NCBI GenBank assembly: GCA_035688265.1
Contig: DASSNE010000036.1
Coordinates: forward strand, 1 to 28,801
Length of the DNA stretch: 28,801 bases
Direction: 5' to 3'
DNA from: DASSBR01 sp035688265
GTDB taxonomy: Bacteria > Pseudomonadota > Gammaproteobacteria > Natronospirales > DASSBR01
The notes beneath the pieces were generated by a model. The model ran no database searches and was not told where the DNA came from. It was given only the letters and a program-made list of their open reading frames with translations. Shown piece after piece: positions 7,613-13,506 of this stretch. The stretch's first letter is position 1, and each line of letters opens with the position of its first letter. Made by a program: the position numbers and the translations under genes.

Positions 7613-8073
7613 GCGGCGATTCCGGAAAACGCGCGCGGCGGCGGCCGATGAGCGAGATCAACGTCGTGCCTTATATCGACGTGATGCTCGTCCTGCTGAT
7701 TATCTTCATGGTGACGGCGCCGCTGCTGACCGAGGGTGTCAAGGTGAACCTGCCGCAGGCGGCGGCCAAGCCGCTGACCAATCCCAGCGGCAAGAACCCG
7801 ACCAATGTCATTTTGACGGTCGACGCGCAGGGTCAGTATTACCTCAACATCGGCGAAAACCAGAAACAGCCGTTGAAACCGAAAATCGTGGTCGCGCGCG
7901 TTGCGGCGGTGCTGCAGCACAACCATGACGTGCGCGTATTGGTCAAAGGCGACAAGGACGTTCCGTATGAGCGGGTTCTTTTCGGCATGACGCTTCTGCA
8001 GGCCGCCGGCGCGCCCAGCGTCGGCCTGATTACGAAGCCGCCGAAGAACCCGCAAGTCAAACGAGTCCCATGA
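7609..8073 (+). CDS. tolR: Tol-Pal energy transducer subunit TolR
   Basis: 154 residues (E. coli 142). A short basic cytoplasmic tail (GKRARRRP) and the signature MSEINVVPYIDVMLVLLIIF lead into one membrane helix. Asp24 is the proton-carrying aspartate (Asp23 in E. coli). The periplasmic domain ends with VGLITKPPKNP. Start and stop both overlap the neighbours by four bases (tolQ, tolA). Confidence 0.97.
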   Translation: MSGDSGKRARRRPMSEINVVPYIDVMLVLLIIFMVTAPLLTEGVKVNLPQAAAKPLTNPSGKNPTNVILTVDAQGQYYLNIGENQKQPLKPKIVVARVAAVLQHNHDVRVLVKGDKDVPYERVLFGMTLLQAAGAPSVGLITKPPKNPQVKRVP

Positions 8074-9044
8074 CGCCGAAATTCCATGAGCCGAAAAGCG
8101 TCAGGAGCGACGCGCGCTCCTGGGCGTACTCGCTGCTGCTGCACGGCGTCGTACTGACGATCCTGGTCGTCGGTGTAGGTTTCGGCGCGCACACGATGAT
8201 GAGCGCGCCGCCCGGCACCAGCAACGATATGAATCCGGTTACGGCGACGGTGGTCAGCCAGAAGCTGATCAACCAGCAACTGGCGCAGATCAAGGCGGCC
8301 GAAGCGAAGAAGAAGGCCGCGCAGGAAGCGGCGGCGCGCAGGCGCCAGCAGCAGATTGAACAGGCGCGCAAGGAGCGCGAGGCCGAGCAGGCGCGTCTGG
8401 CGAAGCTCAAGCAGCAGCGCGAGGCGGCGCAAAAGGCGGCCGCCGCGGCCGAGGCGCAGCGGAAGCAGGAAGCCGCTGCCGCGCAGGCCCAACTGGCGAA
8501 GCTGCAGGCGAAGCGGGAGGCCGAGCAAAAGGCGGCGGCCGCGGCCGAGGCGAAAGCCGAAGCAGCCCGCAAGCAGGCCGCAGCCGAGGCGGCCGCGCGC
8601 AAGAAGGCGGCCGAGGAGGCGCGCCGGCGCAAGGAAGCTGCGGCCAAGGCAGAGGCGGCGCGAAAGGCGGAACTGAAGAAGGAACTCGAGGCCGAAGAAC
8701 AGCAGCGCAAGGAAGCGGCGGCCGCGGCGCAGCGCAAGCGCGAACAAACCCGCGCGATGGGCATGTATACGGCCGGGATCCGGCAGGTGATTTACAGCGC
8801 GTGGAACCCGCCGCCGTCGATGCAATCAGACATGAAGGCGGTCGTCGTGGTGACGCAGGTGCCGGGCGGCGATGTGGTCAACGTCGAATTCAAGTCGTTC
8901 AATGGCAACGATGCGGTGAAGCAATCGATCATCAGTGCGATCTACAAGGCATCGCCGCTGCCGACACCGAGCGATCCGAGCTTGTTTGAGCGGCAAATCA
9001 ACATCACCTTCACACCTCCGAATTCGAACGGTAACAGCCAATGA
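8070..9044 (+). CDS. tolA: Tol-Pal system protein TolA
   Basis: 324 residues, shorter than E. coli TolA (421) because of a shorter helical rod. Domain I is a single membrane helix (about 18-40, SLLLHGVVLTILVVGVGFG). Domain II (about 63-232) is a long Ala/Lys/Glu/Arg-rich helix spanning the periplasm; its low-complexity coding produces long mirror reading frames on the other strand. Domain III (about 235-324, YTAGIRQVIYSAWNPP to the end) is the globular part that contacts Pal/TolB. The stop overlaps the tolB start. Confidence 0.95.
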   Translation: MTPKFHEPKSVRSDARSWAYSLLLHGVVLTILVVGVGFGAHTMMSAPPGTSNDMNPVTATVVSQKLINQQLAQIKAAEAKKKAAQEAAARRRQQQIEQARKEREAEQARLAKLKQQREAAQKAAAAAEAQRKQEAAAAQAQLAKLQAKREAEQKAAAAAEAKAEAARKQAAAEAAARKKAAEEARRRKEAAAKAEAARKAELKKELEAEEQQRKEAAAAAQRKREQTRAMGMYTAGIRQVIYSAWNPPPSMQSDMKAVVVVTQVPGGDVVNVEFKSFNGNDAVKQSIISAIYKASPLPTPSDPSLFERQINITFTPPNSNGNSQ

Positions 9045-10366
9045 GAATTTCAAGGAAAACAATCTTCCCGCTGCTGCTCGCGTTCGGCCTGATCGCCCTG
9101 GCGGGCGCGGCCGACGCGGCGATCCAGATCACGGTCACCAAGGGTGCGCAGGGCGCGACGCCGATTGCCATCGTGCCTTTTGCGTGGGAGGGCCCGGTCG
9201 GTCAGCAGCCGAATACCAACGTTGATGGCGTGGTGTCGGCGGATCTCGCCCGTAGTGGCCGGTTCACGTCGCTGCCGACGGACGACATGCTGGAAAAGCC
9301 GAGCACGCCGCAGCAAATCGACTTCGCCAACTGGCGCGCCGTCAACGTCAATGATGTCGTCATCGGCCGGATACAGCCGAACGGCAACGGCGGCTACACG
9401 ATCGACTTTCGCCTGTTCGACGTCTATACGGGCCGGCAGCTGCTCGGTTATCGCCTGCCGGCACGGGCAGGCGCGCTGCGCCAGGCGGCGCACCGCATCA
9501 GCAACATGATTTACAAGGAGCTGACCGGCGAGCGCGGTGCATTCGGCACGCACATCGTATTCGTCGAGTCGCAACGGACGGGCAAAAACACGCGTTATTC
9601 GCTGATCGTGTCGGACGCGGACGGCGAAAACGCTAAGACCATCGCGGTGTCCAACGGGCCGATCCTGTCGCCGAGCTGGTCGCCGGACGGCACGCGGATC
9701 GCCTACTCGGCGTTCGTCAATCATCACCCCGGCATTTACGTCCAGACGCTCAGCACGGGGCAGCGCGTGCAGGTGCTGAAACGCGCCGGCCTGAATAGTG
9801 CGCCCGCTTTTTCGCCGGATGGCAGCCGCCTGGCGGTAGTGCTGTCGTCGCAGCCGGGCAACCCCGACATCTATATTCTCAATCTAAAGACGCACAAGCT
9901 GCGTCAGATCACGTCCGACCAGGCGATCGAGACTGAGCCGGCCTGGGCGCCGGATGGGGAGCATATCTTTTATACATCGGATCGCGGCGGCAGCGCCCAG
10001 ATCTACGAGCAGGATTTGAACGGCACGAGTGCCCGGCGGCTGACATATGACGGCAGCTATAACGCCCGGCCTCAGGTGTCCCCGGACGGCAGAACGCTCG
10101 CGATGGTGCACCGCGAGAATGGCGATTTGCACATTGCGGTGATGAATCTCCAGACAGGCGCGCTCAGAGTGCTGACGGACGGTGAGCTGGATAAGTCTCC
10201 CAGCTTCGCGCCGAACGGTAGTATGATTATTTACGCGGGCGTGTTCGACGGCAAGAACGAATTGGCAGCCGTTTCCGTGGACGGCAGCGTGCATCAGCAA
10301 TTGACTTCGGAAGAGGGCGAAATCAGCGATCCCGCCTGGGGACCGTTCCCGCCTTCGGAGCGATAG
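9041..10366 (+). CDS. tolB: Tol-Pal periplasmic protein TolB
   Basis: 441 residues (E. coli 430). A Sec signal peptide (hydrophobic FPLLLAFGLIALAG, expected cleavage after ADA, residue 26) exports it. An N-terminal alpha/beta domain precedes a six-bladed propeller marked by repeated PD40 motifs: SWSPDGTRIAY, AFSPDGSRLAV, AWAPDGEHIFY, QVSPDGRTLAM and SFAPNGSMIIY. TolB shuttles between TolA and Pal. The ATG overlaps the tolA stop. Confidence 0.97.
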   Translation: MRISRKTIFPLLLAFGLIALAGAADAAIQITVTKGAQGATPIAIVPFAWEGPVGQQPNTNVDGVVSADLARSGRFTSLPTDDMLEKPSTPQQIDFANWRAVNVNDVVIGRIQPNGNGGYTIDFRLFDVYTGRQLLGYRLPARAGALRQAAHRISNMIYKELTGERGAFGTHIVFVESQRTGKNTRYSLIVSDADGENAKTIAVSNGPILSPSWSPDGTRIAYSAFVNHHPGIYVQTLSTGQRVQVLKRAGLNSAPAFSPDGSRLAVVLSSQPGNPDIYILNLKTHKLRQITSDQAIETEPAWAPDGEHIFYTSDRGGSAQIYEQDLNGTSARRLTYDGSYNARPQVSPDGRTLAMVHRENGDLHIAVMNLQTGALRVLTDGELDKSPSFAPNGSMIIYAGVFDGKNELAAVSVDGSVHQQLTSEEGEISDPAWGPFPPSER

Positions 10367-10375
10367 GTTTTTTTT
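10350..10375 (+). terminator. Weak terminator-like structure at the tolB-pal junction
   Basis: CGCC-TTCG-GAGCG at 10350-10362 can form a short hairpin with a TTCG tetraloop, followed after five bases by eight Ts (10368-10375). The stem is only four pairs with a bulge, so at most partial termination or an RNA-stability element is expected. tolB-pal (33 bases) is the only gap within the tol cluster that is neither an overlap nor about ten bases. Confidence 0.25.
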
Positions 10376-10399
10376 GCGACGAAATATAAGGAGCTTCAG

Positions 10400-10942
10400 A
10401 TGAAATCATTGGCTATGTGGTTCGGCGTGGTGGCGCTCGGAGCGGCGCTGGCCGGTTGCGGCGGCCAGAGCAATGTGCAGCCCGCGCCCGCGCCCGGCGG
10501 TGCCACGGGAAATGGCACGCAAACCAGCGGCATGAACCAGGGCACGCAAAACCAGGGGCAGGAACTCGGCTACCAGCAGCAGCAACAGCCGCAGCCGGGG
10601 CAGACCCGTCCGCAGCAGAACGTCGTCTATTTCGGTTTCGACATGAGCGACATCAAGCCGGAGTACACTGACCTCCTGACGCAGACGGCGAACTACCTGG
10701 TCGCGCATCCGAACGTCAACGTGCGACTCGAAGGCTACACCGATGAGCGCGGCACCAAGGCTTATAACATTGCGCTCGGCGACCGTCGCGCGCAGTCAGT
10801 GAAGCGTTTCCTGATGCTGCAGGGCGTGTCGGCGGATCAGATCCAGACCGTCAGCTACGGCGAGGAAGATCCGGCCGATCCCGGTCATAACGAGGCCGCG
10901 TGGGCCAAGAATCGCCGCGTGGTGATAGTATATCTGCAATGA
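10400..10942 (+). CDS. pal: Peptidoglycan-associated lipoprotein Pal
   Basis: 180 residues. Lipoprotein signal with lipobox LAGC (Cys20); Gly at +2 predicts outer-membrane sorting. A Gln/Gly/Pro-rich linker (about 21-74) leads to an OmpA-type peptidoglycan-binding domain (about 75-180) with FGFDMSDIKPEY and EGYTDERGTKAYNIALGDRRA, the diaminopimelate-binding motif. AAGGAG lies seven bases before the ATG, a strong site suited to an abundant lipoprotein. The stop overlaps the cpoB start (ATGA). Confidence 0.97.
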   Translation: MKSLAMWFGVVALGAALAGCGGQSNVQPAPAPGGATGNGTQTSGMNQGTQNQGQELGYQQQQQPQPGQTRPQQNVVYFGFDMSDIKPEYTDLLTQTANYLVAHPNVNVRLEGYTDERGTKAYNIALGDRRAQSVKRFLMLQGVSADQIQTVSYGEEDPADPGHNEAAWAKNRRVVIVYLQ

Positions 10943-11682
10943 TCAAGGTTGCAGGTTTCAGTCTGATGCTGGTGGCGCTGGCCGCTTTGGGCGGCTGCGC
11001 CACCGGCGTACAGCCAAATGATCCGTTCGCGATCAAGGTCGACCGGTTGCAGCAGCAGGTCGATCAACTGAGTCGTGTCGTCAAGAACCAGAACCAGGTG
11101 TCGCTTGGCCAGCGGCTCGACGATCTGGCCGGCCAGGTCCGCGATCTGCGTGGCCAGGTGCAGGAGCTGGCGCACGCGGTCGATGAGTCGAACCGTCGCC
11201 AGCGCAATCTGTACCAGGATCTGGACAGCCGGCTGCGCGCGCTCGAAACCGCCAACGGCAGTGCGCCGACTACCGGGGCAGGGACGATGCCGGCGGATAA
11301 CGGCCAGACGGCATACGACCATGCCTTCAACCTGTTGCAGCAGGGAAATTACAGCCAGGCCCAATCGGCCTTCAGCGCATTCCTGTCCCAGTATCCCAAC
11401 AGCAAGCTGGCCGATAACGCCGAATATTGGCTCGGGGAGTCGCGCTATGTCTCACGCGATTTCAACGGCGCGATCGCCGCGTTTCAGACCGTCGTCAGCA
11501 GTTATCCCGATTCGCAGAAGGTGCCGGGCGCGTTGCTGAAGATGGGCTACAGCTACGATGAGCTGTCGCAGGAAGACAAGGCGAAGCAGGCGCTCGAGCA
11601 GGTCATCCAGAAGTATCCGCAAAGCACCGAAGCACGGCTCGCGAAGAACCGGCTCAAGCAGATAAAAAACAAGTCGCATTGA
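10939..11682 (+). CDS. cpoB: Tol-Pal coordination protein CpoB (YbgF)
   Basis: 247 residues from the ATG at 10939, which overlaps the pal stop; a longer in-frame reading would start inside pal and disrupt the signal sequence. An N-terminal signal is followed by a coiled-coil trimerisation region (about 33-95, heptad-rich LQQQVDQLSRVV...LRGQVQELAH) and a tetratricopeptide region (about 125-245, repeated PNSK/PDSQ/PQST turns). It links Tol-Pal to septal peptidoglycan synthesis. Odd: the signal ends in LGGC (Cys20), so it may be a lipoprotein, whereas E. coli CpoB is a soluble periplasmic protein. Confidence 0.93.
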   Translation: MIKVAGFSLMLVALAALGGCATGVQPNDPFAIKVDRLQQQVDQLSRVVKNQNQVSLGQRLDDLAGQVRDLRGQVQELAHAVDESNRRQRNLYQDLDSRLRALETANGSAPTTGAGTMPADNGQTAYDHAFNLLQQGNYSQAQSAFSAFLSQYPNSKLADNAEYWLGESRYVSRDFNGAIAAFQTVVSSYPDSQKVPGALLKMGYSYDELSQEDKAKQALEQVIQKYPQSTEARLAKNRLKQIKNKSH

Positions 11683-12344
11683 GACGTGATGCCATCCCGG
11701 CCGAAGAACGCCTGCGGCTGACGGAAATCTTCCACTCGCTGCAAGGCGAAGCCGACACCGTCGGATGGCCGACGGTGTTCGTGCGTCTGACGGGCTGTCC
11801 GCTGCGTTGCCGTTACTGCGATACCGAGTACGCCTTTCACGGCGGCGACTGGCATTCGATCGATTCGGTGCTCGACGAGGTTGCGCAATACGGTGCACAT
11901 TACGTCACCGTGACCGGCGGCGAGCCGCTCGCGCAGAAGAACTGCCGGCGGCTGCTGATGCGTCTCGCCGATGCCGGCTATCGCGTGTCGATTGAAACCA
12001 GCGGTGCGATGCCGGTCGCGGATCTCGACGAGCGCGTGGTCCGGGTCATCGATGTCAAAACGCCGGATTCCGGCGAAGTCGAACGCAACCTCACCGAAAA
12101 CTTCGACGTTCTGCGGCCGCAGGATCAACTCAAGTTCGTGATTTGCTCGCGCGCCGACTACGAATGGTCGCGCGATTTCGTCACCGAGCGTGGCTTGTCC
12201 GACCGGTGCACGGTATTGTTCTCGCCCAGTCATGCAGAGCAGAGCGCCGCCGATCTCGCCGACTGGATACTGGCCGATCGCCTGCCGGTGCGATTCCAGG
12301 TCCAACTCCACAAATACCTCTGGGGCGACGTGCCGGGGAGATGA
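11679..12344 (+). CDS. queE: 7-carboxy-7-deazaguanine synthase QueE
   Basis: 221 residues (E. coli 223). Radical-SAM enzyme that converts carboxy-tetrahydropterin to 7-carboxy-7-deazaguanine in queuosine synthesis. The iron-sulfur cysteines are Cys40, Cys44 and Cys47 in TGCPLRCRYCD; the SAM-binding TGGEPL follows. The substrate-side motif HSLQGEADTVGWPTVFVRLTGC is intact. The start is TTG at 11679, overlapping the cpoB stop (TTGA); no in-frame ATG or GTG lies upstream of the conserved IFHSLQGE. The overlap ties queuosine synthesis to the tol-pal transcript. Confidence 0.95.
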   Translation: MRRDAIPAEERLRLTEIFHSLQGEADTVGWPTVFVRLTGCPLRCRYCDTEYAFHGGDWHSIDSVLDEVAQYGAHYVTVTGGEPLAQKNCRRLLMRLADAGYRVSIETSGAMPVADLDERVVRVIDVKTPDSGEVERNLTENFDVLRPQDQLKFVICSRADYEWSRDFVTERGLSDRCTVLFSPSHAEQSAADLADWILADRLPVRFQVQLHKYLWGDVPGR

Positions 12345-12348
12345 AGAA

Positions 12349-12378
12349 AGTAGCTAGTGCTAAGTAGCTAGGACTGAG
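12349..12378. repeat. CTAG-rich intergenic repeat after queE
   Basis: AGTAGCTAGTGCTAAGTAGC and the following TAGGACTGAG reuse the AGTAGCTAG unit found at 23362-23370. The adjoining 12373-12407 can fold (ACTGAG with CTCAGT, GAGTC with GACTC). No coding potential is seen in 12345-12476. Confidence 0.45.
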
Positions 12379-12416
12379 TCTGGAAAAGACGACTCTCTTG
12401 TCTCAGTTCTCGGCAT

Positions 12417-12472
12417 AAGGCACTAGGCACAAGGCACTAGGCACAAGGCACTAGGCACAAGGCACTTGGCAG
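12417..12472. repeat. 14-bp tandem repeat, four units, abutting queC
   Basis: AAGGCACTAGGCAC occurs three times exactly (12417-12430, 12431-12444, 12445-12458) and a fourth time with two changes (12459-12472, AAGGCACTTGGCAG). Only four bases separate the last unit from the queC ATG, so the array occupies the ribosome-binding region. Confidence 0.9.
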
Positions 12473-12476
12473 TGGT

Positions 12477-13142
12477 ATGAAAGCAGTAGTTTTATTGTCC
12501 GGCGGACTCGACTCGGCCACCACTCTCGCGATTGCCAAACGCGATGGTTACACCTGTCACGCGCTGTCGGTGCGCTACGGCCAGCGCCATGACGCGGAAC
12601 TTGCGGCATCGCGACGCGTTGCGGCGGCTTTGGGCGTGGCCGAGCACAAGGAAATCGCCATCGACCTCGGCGCGATCGGCGGGTCGGCGCTGACTGACGA
12701 TGCCATCGCCGTGCCCGATTCACCGGGCGACGGCATTCCGGTCACGTACGTACCGGCGCGCAACACGGTGATGCTGTCGCTCGCACTCGGTTGGGCGGAG
12801 GTGCTGGAGACGCGCGATATCTTCATCGGCGTCAATGCCGTTGACTATTCCGGCTACCCGGACTGCCGTCCGGCATTCATCGAGGCATTTGAGGCACTGG
12901 CGAATCTGGCGACCCGCGCCGGCGTCGAAGGCGCGCGGTTCAGGATTCATGCACCGCTGCTCGATTGGAGTAAGGGAAGGATCATCCAGGAAGGTACGGC
13001 TCTCGGAGTCGACTACGGCCTCACCGTCTCATGCTACAGCGCCGACAGTGAAGGTCGCGCCTGCGGCGTTTGCGATGCCTGCCGCTTGCGTCGTCGCGGG
13101 TTTCAGGAAGCCAATATCGCCGATCCGACGAATTATCGTTGA
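12477..13142 (+). CDS. queC: 7-cyano-7-deazaguanine synthase QueC
   Basis: 221 residues (E. coli 231). ATP-dependent enzyme that turns 7-carboxy-7-deazaguanine into preQ0, the step after QueE. The PP-loop ATP-binding motif LLSGGLDSATT is at about 6-16. Zinc ligands Cys186, Cys196, Cys199 and Cys202 sit in CYSADSEGRACGVCDACRLR. No Shine-Dalgarno sequence is visible before the ATG: the 14-bp tandem repeat occupies that space. queC follows queE after 132 bases of repeats; whether it is cotranscribed is uncertain. Confidence 0.96.
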   Translation: MKAVVLLSGGLDSATTLAIAKRDGYTCHALSVRYGQRHDAELAASRRVAAALGVAEHKEIAIDLGAIGGSALTDDAIAVPDSPGDGIPVTYVPARNTVMLSLALGWAEVLETRDIFIGVNAVDYSGYPDCRPAFIEAFEALANLATRAGVEGARFRIHAPLLDWSKGRIIQEGTALGVDYGLTVSCYSADSEGRACGVCDACRLRRRGFQEANIADPTNYR

Positions 13143-13184
13143 GGCGGCAATCCTCGTTAGGTATCATTCGCATTCCCCGATTCC

Positions 13185-13219
13185 CTCTCCCTCAGGAAGA
13201 GGGTCAGGGTGAGGGAGAG
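13185..13219. repeat. CCCTCTCCC-type palindromic repeat / hairpin after queC
   Basis: CTCTCCCTCA (13185-13194) pairs with TGAGGGAGAG (13210-13219) around a 15-base loop that itself reads GGAAGAGGGTCAGGG. Such CCCTCTCCC...GGGAGAGGG elements are dispersed in many proteobacterial genomes. It follows the queC stop by 42 bases and is followed by TTTATAAAT, so it may also end the transcript. Confidence 0.5.
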
Positions 13220-13269
13220 TTTATAAATCCCTCATCCCAACCTTCTCCGTGGTTGCCAGGGTCAGGAAC

Positions 13270-13309
13270 AAATTCAGGTTTCATGGGCCGTTAGCTCAGT
13301 TGGGTGAGC
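13270..13309 (+). pseudogene. Truncated 5' copy of tRNA-Lys with its upstream flank
   Basis: Bases 13270-13284 and 13285-13299 repeat the 15-base flank and the first 15 bases of the intact tRNA-Lys (13406-13420 and 13422-13436), apart from one extra G in the intact copy. The D-arm (GCTC...GAGC) can still form up to 13309, after which homology ends; no anticodon or T-arm follows. It is therefore a partial duplicate, not a working tRNA. Confidence 0.65.
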
Positions 13310-13316
13310 CGTGACC

Positions 13317-13335
13317 GAAATGCCGGTGGCATTTC
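13317..13335. repeat. Perfect 8-bp hairpin replacing the anticodon region of the tRNA-Lys fragment
   Basis: GAAATGCC (13317-13324) and GGCATTTC (13328-13335) are exact inverse complements with a GGT loop. The sequence from 13310 to 13405 has no homology to the tRNA and no convincing coding frame. It looks like inserted or replaced DNA between the tRNA fragment and the intact tRNA. Confidence 0.6.
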
Positions 13336-13421
13336 GCAGCACAGGCGAACGCGAGGCAGGAGTCGAGCTGGCGGCGCACCAGGGATGGTTGCTCGCGTTA
13401 AGATAAAATTCAGGTTTCATG

Positions 13422-13497
13422 GGGCCGTTAGCTCAGCTGGTAGAGCAGTAGACTTTTAATCTATTGGTCATAGGTTCGAATCCTATACGGCCCACCA
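13422..13497 (+). tRNA. tRNA-Lys (anticodon UUU)
   Basis: 76 bases with all arms: acceptor GGGCCGT (13422-13428) with ACGGCCC (13487-13493); D-stem GCTC/GAGC; anticodon stem GTAGA/TCTAT around loop CTTTTAA, giving anticodon TTT; T-arm ATAGG-TTCGAAT-CCTAT; discriminator A; and encoded CCA (13495-13497). It ends nine bases before the convergent valS stop. A lysine tRNA also follows cpoB in E. coli, so the neighbourhood is conserved. Confidence 0.97.
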
Positions 13498-13506
13498 TTT
13501 CCCCCG

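Noticed and set aside
12417..12472. CRISPR array before queC
   Set aside because: The four 14-bp units are directly adjacent with no spacers, and no cas gene is present.
12345..12476. preQ1-type riboswitch upstream of queC
   Set aside because: The whole leader is made of simple repeats; no pseudoknot-like arrangement with a sequestered ribosome binding site could be drawn.
13285..13381. A second functional tRNA ending in GCACCA
   Set aside because: The 3' side before the CCA does not pair with the GGGCCGT acceptor, and neither an anticodon arm with a 7-base loop nor a T-arm can be formed.
13270..13436. Integrase attachment sites flanking a former island
   Set aside because: The repeat covers the 5' half of the tRNA, only about 100 bases separate the copies, and no integrase or phage gene is present.
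13422..13506. Terminator between tRNA-Lys and convergent valS
   Set aside because: Only nine bases separate them and no hairpin with a T-tract is seen in either direction.
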